Assembly: GCA_022827325.1 (NCBI GenBank)
Contig: JAJDTE010000067.1
Location: forward strand, 53,894 to 117,893
Direction of reading: 5' to 3'
DNA: 64,000 bases
DNA from: VYFG01 sp022827325
GTDB lineage: Bacteria > Pseudomonadota > Gammaproteobacteria > Arenicellales > Poriferihabitantaceae
Positions 35,939 to 44,269 of this stretch are shown one piece after another. The translations under genes and the position numbers were made by a program. Each line of letters begins with the position of its first letter. Position 1 is the stretch's first letter. The notes beneath the pieces were generated by a model. The model made no database searches and was not told where the DNA came from. It worked only from the letters and a program-made list of their open reading frames with translations.

Positions 35939-37318
35939 TCAGCCGTTGACCGCTATCCGGGTTGCCGTGCCGGCGCGATCGTTCTTCAACAGCTCCGCCA
36001 CCAGAAATGCCAGTTCCACCGCCTGTTCCGCATTCAGCCTGGGGTCGCAGTGGGTATGGTAGCGGTCTGAAAGATTGTCCTCCGAAATGTCCCGCGCACC
36101 GCCGGTACACTCGGTGACATTCTTGCCGGTCATTTCGATATGGATACCGCCAGGATGGACGCCTTCCGCCTTGGTCACATCGAAGAACCGCTGCACCTCC
36201 GCCAGTATCCGCTGGAACGGACGGGTCTTGTACCCGTTGGCCGTGATCGTGTTGCCGTGCATCGGATCGCAGGACCAGACCACCTTCCGGCCCTCCCTTT
36301 CCACGGCACGGATCAGCCGCGGCAGAAACTGCTCCACCCGGTCATGGCCGAAACGCGCGATCAGGGTCAGCCTGCCAGGCATATTGTCCGGGTTGAGTAC
36401 GTCAATCAGGGACAGGAGATCATCCGGCTCCAGCGACGGCCCGCACTTGAGCCCGATGGGATTGTGCACACCCCGGCAGAACTCCACGTGGGCGTGATCC
36501 CGCTGCCTGGTGCGGTCCCCAATCCAGATCATGTGTCCCGAAGTGGCATACCATTCACCGGTGGTGGAATCGGTTCGGGTCAACGCTTCCTCGTAACCGA
36601 GAAGCAGGGCTTCGTGGCTGGTGTAGAAACTGGTTTCCCGGATCTGCGGGTTGTTTTTCGCATTGATGCCGATGGCGGACATGAAAGCCATGGACTCGGA
36701 TATTCGATCCGCGAGTTCCCGATACCGGTCCGCCTGGGGACTGCCCGCGACAAACTCCAGCATCCACTCATGCACGTTCTCAAGGTTTGAATAACCTCCC
36801 TGGGCAAAGGCGCGCAGCAGGTTCAGCGTGGCCGCAGACTGCCGGTATGCCATCCTCAACCGTTCCGGGTCCGGAACCCTTGCGACCTCGTCGAACTCGA
36901 TCCCGTTGATGATGTCCCCGCGGTAGGATGGCAGGCTGACACCGTCCCGCGTCTCGAAATCCGCCGACCTTGGCTTGGCGAACTGGCCCGCGATACGCCC
37001 GACCTTGACCACCGGTCTTGACGCACCGCATGTGAGCACGATGGACATCTGGAGAAACACGCGGAAAAAGTCCCGGATATTGTCCGCGCCATGCTCGCTG
37101 AAACTCTCCGCGCAGTCGCCCCCCTGGAGCAGGAAGGCGCGGCCTTCGCATACCTCGCCCAGGGACGTCCGGAGCGCACGGGCCTCGCCCGCGAACACCA
37201 GGGGCGGCCAGGTGGCGATATGCTCCTCGGCGAACCGTAGGGCTTCCGGGTCGGGGTAGCTCGGCGCCTGGCAAATGGGCTTGTCGCGCCAACTGGATGG
37301 CGTCCATTGTCGGGTCAT
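35939..37318 (-). CDS. 3-deoxy-7-phosphoheptulonate (DAHP) synthase, class II
   Basis: 459 residues, the size of plant/mycobacterial type II DAHP synthases. It starts with the diagnostic W-x-P-S-S-W-R and contains FLLQGGDCAESFSEH, GMIGGQ-like R-V-G-R-I-A-G-Q-F-A-K-P-R-S and the C-terminal VVWSCDPMHGNT. It condenses phosphoenolpyruvate and erythrose 4-phosphate, the first step of aromatic amino acid synthesis. The metal-binding Cys is in the GGDCAES segment. It stands alone, 115 bases downstream of the amidinotransferase gene on the same strand. Confidence 0.93.
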   Translation of the reverse strand: MTRQWTPSSWRDKPICQAPSYPDPEALRFAEEHIATWPPLVFAGEARALRTSLGEVCEGRAFLLQGGDCAESFSEHGADNIRDFFRVFLQMSIVLTCGASRPVVKVGRIAGQFAKPRSADFETRDGVSLPSYRGDIINGIEFDEVARVPDPERLRMAYRQSAATLNLLRAFAQGGYSNLENVHEWMLEFVAGSPQADRYRELADRISESMAFMSAIGINAKNNPQIRETSFYTSHEALLLGYEEALTRTDSTTGEWYATSGHMIWIGDRTRQRDHAHVEFCRGVHNPIGLKCGPSLEPDDLLSLIDVLNPDNMPGRLTLIARFGHDRVEQFLPRLIRAVEREGRKVVWSCDPMHGNTITANGYKTRPFQRILAEVQRFFDVTKAEGVHPGGIHIEMTGKNVTECTGGARDISEDNLSDRYHTHCDPRLNAEQAVELAFLVAELLKNDRAGTATRIAVNG

Positions 37319-37434
37319 GGTAAATCCGGCGTCGTGGTATTTTAAACGGCCGCCTATTTTACCGTGATTTCAGGAATTTGGCTGGCACAATTCCGGTGGG
37401 GACTGCACCGGGAAACCAGCCCCTCCCCCGCCGG

Positions 37435-38565
37435 TCAGGGCCTGATCCGGGTTCCCGGAACCTGCTTCGGAAAGAAATCCTCGCAGCCCCCTTCCCGGTA
37501 AACGTCGGCGGTGGAACAGTGCAGGCCGCCGCCGAACGGATACGCGTCACGGAACGGCAACGGAATCACGTTCATCCCCAGACGATCCAGCTGTTCCATC
37601 TGCTGCACCTCGCTGGCCTCAACGATCACGGTTCCGTGATCCAGCACCAGGCAGTTCATGGACAGCCAGACACTGGAGTAACAGAGCGGCGGCGGGGTCT
37701 CATGGGCAGGCTGGGCGGCGTCCACGATTTCCCAGTCATTGGCCTCGAAAATCTTCCGTTGCGCCTCCGGCAGGCGACGGTTGGGATTGTTGATGATGAG
37801 GCCCGGCCGAAGCGGCACGAAGGTGGCATCGATATGGATCGGATAGGGGTCGCCGGGAAAATTCACGGCATGGACGCGGTGGTCGGGAAAATGTCGTTGC
37901 AGCCATTCCATGGCCCGGCGGTTGGTGGTGAGTCCATGCTGGCAGAACAGGTCCTTGCCGAGGCGCATGACGTCGGCCGCGTCGAACAGCGGTTCGGCCT
38001 CCGTGGTCACGAAATCCAGCGCGGCGGTGCGCTCAAGCCGCTCCTTGATGGTGATGTCGTCAAAATAGCCCGCCTTGTAGGAGCGGTCATCCAGGCGGGG
38101 ACGGGGCGCCTGCTCCCAGCGGAAGTTGGGATCCTCATCGAAATACCGCTGCATCAGGTCGTGATAGGCGAGGTACTCGAAGTAGCGGCAGCGAAAGGAC
38201 ATTGCCGCGGAAAGAATCTCGTTCCCCACCGTGAGCAGAACGTCACGGGGCGGCATGCAGCCGAACTGGCTGCCGGTCGTGAAGTCCGGCGTCACCACGG
38301 CCTGATTCCACTGGATCGGTGTCGGCCGGTCCACCCGGATACCCCTTTCCTCCAGCACCCTGACCAGGCTGTCCAGCTGGGCGTTGGCCTTCTCCACGGT
38401 CTCCAGGGGCCGAGGGCCCCACATGCCGTGCATGTCGCTGTCCTCGGGAACCTTGGCCTCGGTGGCAGGCTCGCTGGGAGGGATGCAGGTATGGTCGGCC
38501 CGGCCGACGATGATGTGCTTCAGCGGATCGAACTCGTTCCAGGAATTGACGACGGTATTGGCCAT
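37435..38565 (-). CDS. Glycine amidinotransferase homologue (AGAT/GATM family)
   Basis: 376 residues from the ATG at 38565, where homology begins (N-S-W-N-E-F-D-P-L-K). The catalytic triad known from human AGAT is conserved in order: D198 in FDAADVMRLGKD, H244 in YPIHIDATF, C350 in GGGLHCSTADV. It also has KWLSMN-like W-L-S-M-N-C-L and the early I-I-V-G-R-A. AGAT moves the amidino group of arginine to glycine, giving guanidinoacetate and ornithine; related enzymes (StrB1, CyrA) use other amine acceptors. No guanidinoacetate methyltransferase is present, so the product is uncertain. Confidence 0.87.
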   Translation of the reverse strand: MANTVVNSWNEFDPLKHIIVGRADHTCIPPSEPATEAKVPEDSDMHGMWGPRPLETVEKANAQLDSLVRVLEERGIRVDRPTPIQWNQAVVTPDFTTGSQFGCMPPRDVLLTVGNEILSAAMSFRCRYFEYLAYHDLMQRYFDEDPNFRWEQAPRPRLDDRSYKAGYFDDITIKERLERTAALDFVTTEAEPLFDAADVMRLGKDLFCQHGLTTNRRAMEWLQRHFPDHRVHAVNFPGDPYPIHIDATFVPLRPGLIINNPNRRLPEAQRKIFEANDWEIVDAAQPAHETPPPLCYSSVWLSMNCLVLDHGTVIVEASEVQQMEQLDRLGMNVIPLPFRDAYPFGGGLHCSTADVYREGGCEDFFPKQVPGTRIRP

Positions 38566-38736
38566 GGCAAAAAAGGGAAAGGACTCACCAGAGAAAACCG
38601 CGCTAATATAGTCGAAGTCGGTGGCACATTGCAGCAAAATCATCCGGCCCCGTCTTGCCGAATTCCCGATCCATGAACCAAGGACCGGCACCGTGCGGCG
38701 TACGGCAACCGGTCGCGACCGGGTTCGGCGCCACAA

Positions 38737-39936
38737 TCAGACACCAGCAACCATGTTGCCGGGCCGCCTCCTTGCAATCCACGCGGCAATGACCAGGCTT
38801 GCCAGAGCCAGCACGAGAATAAGGCCAACCAGCACCTCCGCCCTCGGCTGGACTTCCATGACATGCCCGGTGATTGCGGTGACGGCCGCACCCACGACCA
38901 CAACGACCGCACCGGACAGGCCTGATGCGCTCGCCGACAGTTCCTTGCGCATGAACATGACCAGGGAGCTTGCGCCCGGCATCGTCAGGCCGTTTCCAAA
39001 TCCCACGAAGACAATGCCGCCAAACAGGCTCCATGGCGTCACCCATCCCGCCAACAGCACCGCCAGACATCCAACAAGTCCCAGGTTCGCCATGATGCGG
39101 CCGAACACAATCATCGTATCCAGATCACGGGAAGCGGAATACCTGCCGGACAGGAAGCTGCCGAACAGGAAGCCAACGGTGATCGTCGCCATTCCAAGAC
39201 CGATCTGGGACTCCGGCAACCCCAGCTGCTCGCCAGCGACATACGGTATGCCGGTGATAAAGGCAAAGAACCCGCCAACCGAGAAAGCCATGATGAGCGT
39301 ATATGCCCAGAAATGCAGGTTGGCCAGCAGTTCCCGGTAGGATCGCACAAAGGACGAACCGTTTCCGGCGTCTCCACCCGCGGTTTCCGGGAGTTGTACC
39401 AGAACCAAAACCCACAGACCGACCCCGGCAGCGGTGAACACCCAGAAATTGGCCCGCCATCCTGCTATTTCACCCAGAAACCCGCCAATGGACGGGCCGA
39501 TGATCGGGGCAAGACTCATCGCCATGGCCATGTAGCCGAGTATGCTCGCTGTCTGCTTCAGTCCGGCGATATCGCTCACGACGGCCCGGGACAGGGCTGT
39601 GCCCGTGACCACCGCGCCCTGCAGTACACGGAAAAAGAGAAACGATTCGAAACTGCCGGCAAATGCACAGCCGACCGATGCGGCGACAAACAGCGCCAAG
39701 CTCGCAAGAAGGACCGGCCGGCGGCCATATCTGTCTGCAATCGGCCCCGCGAAGATCTGAATCACCGCCGTAAAGGCCAGATAGCCCGACACCGCCAGGG
39801 ACATCGTGTCATACCCCACCCGGAACTCACCGGCCATTACACCCAACGACGGCAGAAACATGTTGAGCGACAGCAGGGGAACCGATGTCAGCAGTATCAG
39901 CGTCAGAATCGGCTTTGAGTCGGATGCCTGTGCCAT
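38737..39936 (-). CDS. MFS transporter, Bcr/CflA drug:H+ antiporter family
   Basis: 399 residues from the ATG at 39936 (AGGG about ten bases upstream). Twelve hydrophobic spans are evident. MFS motif A reads GPIADRYGRRPVLLASL near residue 65, and the motif around R-V-L-Q-G-A-V-V-T-G-T-A-L-S-R-A in span 4 is typical of the DHA1 Bcr/CflA group. It probably exports drugs or metabolites by proton antiport. It lies 171 bases upstream of the amidinotransferase and could be co-transcribed with it. Confidence 0.88.
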   Translation of the reverse strand: MAQASDSKPILTLILLTSVPLLSLNMFLPSLGVMAGEFRVGYDTMSLAVSGYLAFTAVIQIFAGPIADRYGRRPVLLASLALFVAASVGCAFAGSFESFLFFRVLQGAVVTGTALSRAVVSDIAGLKQTASILGYMAMAMSLAPIIGPSIGGFLGEIAGWRANFWVFTAAGVGLWVLVLVQLPETAGGDAGNGSSFVRSYRELLANLHFWAYTLIMAFSVGGFFAFITGIPYVAGEQLGLPESQIGLGMATITVGFLFGSFLSGRYSASRDLDTMIVFGRIMANLGLVGCLAVLLAGWVTPWSLFGGIVFVGFGNGLTMPGASSLVMFMRKELSASASGLSGAVVVVVGAAVTAITGHVMEVQPRAEVLVGLILVLALASLVIAAWIARRRPGNMVAGV

Positions 39937-40110
39937 GAAATTTCCCTGAAATTCGAAGCGACTCAACCGAGTCGGAGATCGTCGTGGGCGGTTTCAACCC
40001 GGCAGTTATCCATCAGCCCGTGCGCGCAGACCGATACCTGGGCGTTCCCGTGTTCTGCCCGGCGGCATCCCCCGACATGGGAACTCCCGTCCTTCGAGGC
40101 GCCGGCCTGG

Positions 40111-40524
40111 TCAGCCAATGTGCATGCCCATGCTCAGACGCTCTTCGGGCATGAAACCGATCGACTCGTAAAATTTCCGAACATCCGCATTGGTCGGCCG
40201 AATCTGGAGGTTGACCTTCGTGCAACCCTTGGTACGCAAAGCGCGGACGGCATGATCCACGAGAGCCCTGGCGATTCCCCGCCGGCGGTACTCCGGCGCG
40301 ACCGCCACCTTGTACAGCCATCCGCGGTGGCCGTCGTATCCCGCCATCGCAGTGCCGATAATCAGCCCGCTATCCTGCACGACAATCAGCATCCCGTCGC
40401 CCATGGCGAGTTTGGCGTCGAACACCTTCTCGGGTGCGTTGTGGGGCGGGTCGTCCGGGAAAATCCGATTCCACAATGCAATAACATCCGGGCGGTCGGC
40501 AACAGTGGCCGGTCGAATCTGCAA
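40111..40524 (-). CDS. GNAT family N-acetyltransferase (YpeA-like)
   Basis: 137 residues. The acetyl-CoA pyrophosphate loop is VAVAPEYRRRGIARAL (Q/R-x-x-G-x-A type), followed by the C-terminal R-P-T-N-A-D-V-R-K-F-Y-E-S-I-G-F, as in YpeA. It transfers an acetyl group from acetyl-CoA to an unknown amine. Single gene on the minus strand. Confidence 0.85.
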   Translation of the reverse strand: MQIRPATVADRPDVIALWNRIFPDDPPHNAPEKVFDAKLAMGDGMLIVVQDSGLIIGTAMAGYDGHRGWLYKVAVAPEYRRRGIARALVDHAVRALRTKGCTKVNLQIRPTNADVRKFYESIGFMPEERLSMGMHIG

Positions 40525-40603
40525 TTGCCTGTACCTCGGCTATGGGGAAATTTTTACAGGGGATTACCCGGCCACAATTTTACGGATACGTAAACCCGAA
40601 GGC

Positions 40604-40702
40604 GTGGACATTACCCCGCCATGCAAGGAAATGAAAGCGGGCGGAGATTGCCACGTCTGCCCCTCGTTTAGTGAGTCAGGGATTTGTACAGGCTGCTGTT
40701 GA
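40604..40702 (+). CDS. Candidate 32-residue Cys-rich micro-protein
   Basis: A GTG at 40604 (or an ATG at 40631) leads into a short frame with six cysteines at residues 7, 16, 19, 28, 31 and 32: C-x8-C-x2-C-x8-C-x2-C-C, ending G-I-C-T-G-C-C. This density of paired Cys is very unlikely by chance and suggests a zinc or iron-sulfur knuckle. AAGG lies too close before both starts, so the true start is uncertain and may be further upstream in the same frame. It sits in the 240-base gap between a GNAT and an ArsR-type gene, on the opposite strand to both. Confidence 0.3.
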   Translation: MDITPPCKEMKAGGDCHVCPSFSESGICTGCC

Positions 40703-40764
40703 CGGTCGACGGCTGCGGCGTCCGGACGATGATCAGAAGTTCGTCACGACGGGGGGCATAATTC

Positions 40765-41535
40765 CTATATCGGCCTCCCGGCATCAGTCGGGATCGTCTT
40801 CCCTGCTAGAGATCTTGAACAGCGGTACTGGGGTTTCCCGATATCGGGAGCATCCACAAAGAACGACGGACTGAACCCGAGCATGTCCACCAGGAACGTC
40901 CGCCCTGGTCCGGTGATGGCAACCGACCGGTCATTCCGTGACCGGACGATGAACCCCCGCTCGAGCATTTTTCCGGCGATCGACGCGCCAAGGGCGCCCG
41001 CGACATGCGGGAGCCTCTCGGTCCAATCCAGGCAGCGGGGACAAAGCTGGCGCCTTTTTGCCCGGACCCCGGCAAGGTCAACGCCGATCTCCCGGAATAC
41101 CCGGTGTTCCTGCTCCGGCAGGCGGTAGCTGTCCCGGTCAAGGACCAATGCGCCCATTTCCATCAGGCTCTTCGAGATGCCCACCCCGAGTTCCCCTGCC
41201 AGATGGTCGTAACAGAACCGTGCTTTTTTCAGGTCATGCCTGACGGCGCGTCGGGGACCGCGGCCATTTCTCTCCGGCACATCGCAGGCGAGTCGCTCGA
41301 TGAAGGCCGCAACTGACTCGCCGTTGATTTCAAAGTAATGGAATCGCCCGCATTTCCGCCGGAACAGGAGGCCCGCCTGCACCAGTTCGCCCAGGTGGCT
41401 GCTCGCGGTCTGGTTGGTGATGCCGGCATGCCAGGCCAGCTCGGTTGCCGACAGTGCCCTTCCTCCCATGAGCGCATGCAGCATCGCCACCCGGCTCTCA
41501 TGACCGATTGCCCTGCCAAATTCCGCCAAGCCCAT
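40765..41535 (-). CDS. ArsR-type winged-helix transcriptional regulator with large C-terminal domain
   Basis: About 256 residues from the ATG at 41535, which has GGAGG seven bases upstream; the ATG at 41541 is too close to that site. The winged HTH spans residues 5-85 (ALSATELAWHAGITNQTASSHLGELVQAGLL in ordered helices). The extra C-terminal half contains Cys-x-x-Cys (Q-L-C-P-R-C-L-D-W-T-E-R), which occurs in the ArsR-like YczG/transcriptional-repressor relatives. The ligand could be a metal or a small molecule. Confidence 0.78.
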   Translation of the reverse strand: MGLAEFGRAIGHESRVAMLHALMGGRALSATELAWHAGITNQTASSHLGELVQAGLLFRRKCGRFHYFEINGESVAAFIERLACDVPERNGRGPRRAVRHDLKKARFCYDHLAGELGVGISKSLMEMGALVLDRDSYRLPEQEHRVFREIGVDLAGVRAKRRQLCPRCLDWTERLPHVAGALGASIAGKMLERGFIVRSRNDRSVAITGPGRTFLVDMLGFSPSFFVDAPDIGKPQYRCSRSLAGKTIPTDAGRPI

Positions 41536-41672
41536 TTTCATTCCTCCTGTTCTGATATGAACAATACCGACAGAGCCGCATGGCATGGGAGCCTGCACAC
41601 TTTCCCGTGATTCCGGGAAGGATTCTGCCGGTTTTCTTCAGCATCAGACTACCACATCCACCAATACCCGCC

Positions 41673-42551
41673 TCACGCCTCCTTCATGTCTCCGCCAGCA
41701 ACTGTCCTGCCGGAGCTTGTGATGTAGACGACAGCAGCGAAGAGGATCATTGCCCCTCCCAGCAGTACAGGGAGGTTCACCCGCTCCCCGAACAGCACCC
41801 ATGCCCAGACCGGCGCAAGCGGAATCTCGGTCAGGCCCACGAGGGCTGCGACCAGGGCGGACACCTTCTTCACACCGACCAGGTATACACCGAAACCCAT
41901 ACCCACGTTCACGGCGCCGTAAAGAAACAGCCAGAGGTAATCGGCAGGGATGGTGTTGCCGAAAGTGGCGAACGGGGCGGTAACCACGGCCCCCATGAAG
42001 GCGGAGAGATACGTCGCCTTCGTACTGTCTGCATCCGGGAAGAACTTCGCCGCAACGGTCAGGGAGGCCATGAAAAGTGTCATCCCGAAAGCCAGCAGGA
42101 TTCCGGCAAGATCGTTCGGCAGACTGTTCCCGGACACCATGACGGCCACTCCAGCGGCTGAAACCAGGCAGCAACCGAGCGACAGGTAATCGGCACGGAT
42201 ACCCAGGAATATCAGCGCCAGCACGAATGTAACGAGCGGCATGGTGCCGTAGACGAAAGCCACGTTTGCGATGGTGGTGAAGAAAAACGCGGAAATGAAG
42301 CAGATCATTCCCGCTGTCGACAGGCCGGCAATCACCGTCTCCCCACGGGTGAACCTGAATACCGCCCAGATGTGGGCAGGTTTTTGCATGGCCATCGCGA
42401 TTCCGAGCACGAAAAAACCGCCGAACAATGACCGCCAGAACAGTGTCGTTGGAATATCCGTTGTAACGACGCGGGTAAAGAGACCGGCCGTGCTCCATGA
42501 AATCGCGGCCACAAGCACGAACAGCACCCCCGCCACGTTCACTTTCGACAT
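41673..42551 (-). CDS. EamA/DMT family transporter
   Basis: 292 residues from the ATG at 42551, with ten predicted membrane spans in two EamA repeats. The pattern S-K-V-N-V-A-G-V-L-F-V-L at the start, A-F-V-Y-G-T-M-P-L-V-T-F in repeat one and the second-repeat motif V-A-A-L-V-G-L-T-E-I-P-L-A-P-V-W are typical. Drug/metabolite exporters of this type often move amino acids or related compounds; the substrate is unknown. Confidence 0.87.
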   Translation of the reverse strand: MSKVNVAGVLFVLVAAISWSTAGLFTRVVTTDIPTTLFWRSLFGGFFVLGIAMAMQKPAHIWAVFRFTRGETVIAGLSTAGMICFISAFFFTTIANVAFVYGTMPLVTFVLALIFLGIRADYLSLGCCLVSAAGVAVMVSGNSLPNDLAGILLAFGMTLFMASLTVAAKFFPDADSTKATYLSAFMGAVVTAPFATFGNTIPADYLWLFLYGAVNVGMGFGVYLVGVKKVSALVAALVGLTEIPLAPVWAWVLFGERVNLPVLLGGAMILFAAVVYITSSGRTVAGGDMKEA

Positions 42552-42695
42552 TTTCTCTTTTGTCCAATGACGAGGGGCCGCAGTTCGCGGGCGGGTGCAA
42601 TTTGCGGGCGGGCCATACCCCGAAATATATTTCCCGTGGTTACCCGATCCAATCACAATTGCTTCGACAGTCATCGAACTGCCTTACCGATATCT

Positions 42696-42724
42696 TTGAC
42701 AATCCTCCGCCATCGTAGAATAAG
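42696..42724 (+). promoter_or_regulatory. Candidate promoter for the transglutaminase-like gene
   Basis: A perfect -35 TTGACA (42696-42701) is followed after 17 bases by AATAAG (42719-42724), a moderate -10; the TAGAAT at 42716 is better in sequence but only 14 bases away. The next ATG is at 42766 with AAGGGG five bases upstream. Confidence 0.4.
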
Positions 42725-42765
42725 CCGCCATCAGGAATTTTTTTCTGCATCACCAAGGGGTCGAA

Positions 42766-43455
42766 ATGTTCCAGACAGACGCAATTCGGAATTTGTCCAC
42801 GGAGTGGTCGGAATTGACGGACTTGGTCGTGCAGGAATGCGATAGATCCAACAGAACCGCCAAGTTGCGGGATTTCCTCCATGTGATCCAGGACATCCCA
42901 TATGGACGAGCCAGTTCAACGGATCCCGAATCTGTATTAAGAGATTGGCGCGGAACTTGCTCGGGTAAGCACCTGTTGGGGTACAAGCTGTTAAGTGCCT
43001 GTGATTATGCCCCAAGGCTCTACCTGGGCAGGTTCCAGCTCAAGCCGGAAGTCGTGCCAATTGAGTTTCCCGAGTTTGATGAAACACAGGATGCAGTCTG
43101 GGACGTACATAATTTCCTCAAAGCCGGTCCCGACTCGAACATCGTGGATCTTACCTGGCCCTCTTTTCTGATTGATCATGGATTCAAGACAACTCAGGAC
43201 TGGAAAGAGTGGTCTGATTTTGAACTTGCAGCCCCTGTTACAGGAGTCGAGGAAATCGATCCAAGCCCCAAGGGACTTGAATACAAATCGACCATACTAA
43301 AAAAACTGAATGGCAAGAATCAGGCTGTACGTGAAAGGTACATCGCCGCCTTGACCCAACGAATTGCCGAACTATATGGAGATGAGAGCCATGATCGGGA
43401 ACGAGTCATTTCTCATGCAGTATGCAGGGGCAACACTGCTTCAACGTACCTCTGA
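42766..43455 (+). CDS. Hypothetical protein with transglutaminase-like Cys-His-Asp triad
   Basis: 229 residues. No firm homologue is recognised, but I-P-Y-G-R-A-S followed by WRGTCSGKHLLGYKLL resembles small transglutaminase-like proteins. A plausible triad is C65 (GTCSGKH), H115 (VWDVHNFLKA) and D128 (NIVDLTWPSF). Base composition is visibly lower in GC than its neighbours, and it has its own promoter-like site and possible downstream terminator, suggesting acquisition by transfer. Whether it is a protease, acyl transferase or inactive cannot be told. Confidence 0.6.
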   Translation: MFQTDAIRNLSTEWSELTDLVVQECDRSNRTAKLRDFLHVIQDIPYGRASSTDPESVLRDWRGTCSGKHLLGYKLLSACDYAPRLYLGRFQLKPEVVPIEFPEFDETQDAVWDVHNFLKAGPDSNIVDLTWPSFLIDHGFKTTQDWKEWSDFELAAPVTGVEEIDPSPKGLEYKSTILKKLNGKNQAVRERYIAALTQRIAELYGDESHDRERVISHAVCRGNTASTYL

Positions 43456-43635
43456 GCGTGTATAGCCATACAGTGGCGGTGCTTGAAGCCATGCGACAGA
43501 ACAATTCCGAACACAGCCGGACCTGGTGACCCTGTAAACGGTTTTTTACACCGTCCAATGCCAGATCTGCATCTGGAGAAGGTTTTGATCTCAAGAACGA
43601 CAACCCGGATTACTGGCCTATGGCAAAATGAAGCG

Positions 43636-43661
43636 GGGACCGTCACCGGGTCCCGGTTTTT
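43636..43661 (+). terminator. Candidate rho-independent terminator
   Basis: GGGACC (43636-43641) pairs with GGTCCC (43649-43654) across a seven-base loop. A GG pair and five T residues follow (43657-43661). It lies about 180 bases after the transglutaminase-like gene and just before the GNAT start at 43684, so it could end the former or act as an attenuator for the latter. Confidence 0.4.
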
Positions 43662-43683
43662 CCCAGATGCACGGCAGGTTTCC

Positions 43684-44127
43684 ATGACACTGACCATTCG
43701 CCCTCTCGTCGCCGCCGACCGGTCCGCCTGGTGCGGACTATGGAATGCCTATCTGGAATTCCATGACAACAGCCTGCCGGATGAGATCTCGCGGATCACG
43801 TTCGACCGGCTTCTGGATCCGGATCGTCCGCAACAATGCGGGCTGCTTGCATTGGAGGACGGACAGGCGGTGGGTCTGGCCCATTACATATTTCACCCGC
43901 ACTGCCGGCATGTCATGGACGTCTGCTACCTGCAGGACCTTTTCACCGACCCCGCCTATCGCGGCCAGGGTGTCGGACGGGCCCTGGTCAAGGGGGTTTA
44001 CGAAGCGGCCGACCGTGTGGGAGCGCCGTCGGTGTACTGGATCACCCGGGATTCCAACGAAAACGCCCGGGCACTCTTTGACCGGGTGGGGGAGCTCACG
44101 CCGTTCATCAAATATCGCCGCAGGTAG
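43684..44127 (+). CDS. GNAT family N-acetyltransferase
   Basis: 147 residues from the ATG at 43684, where the typical T-I-R-P-L-V-A-A-D-R start lies; the frame continues upstream without protein-like sequence. The acetyl-CoA motif is LFTDPAYRGQGVGRALV, followed by a late N-E-N-A-R-A-L-F-D-R-V-G. The acceptor is unknown. It lies upstream of the agmatinase-family gene on the same strand, about 140 bases apart. Confidence 0.85.
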   Translation: MTLTIRPLVAADRSAWCGLWNAYLEFHDNSLPDEISRITFDRLLDPDRPQQCGLLALEDGQAVGLAHYIFHPHCRHVMDVCYLQDLFTDPAYRGQGVGRALVKGVYEAADRVGAPSVYWITRDSNENARALFDRVGELTPFIKYRRR

Positions 44128-44269
44128 TTCCGGATTGCCCGGCGGCAAATATTCATCCCCCTTTGGACGCCTGCCCCTGACTGAATCCGCTGTTGCAACC
44201 GGCGGCCCGCCCCTTTTATCCCGGAAGAAACTGAATCAGAATCGGGTATGGAAACCTTGAGACCGTCCC

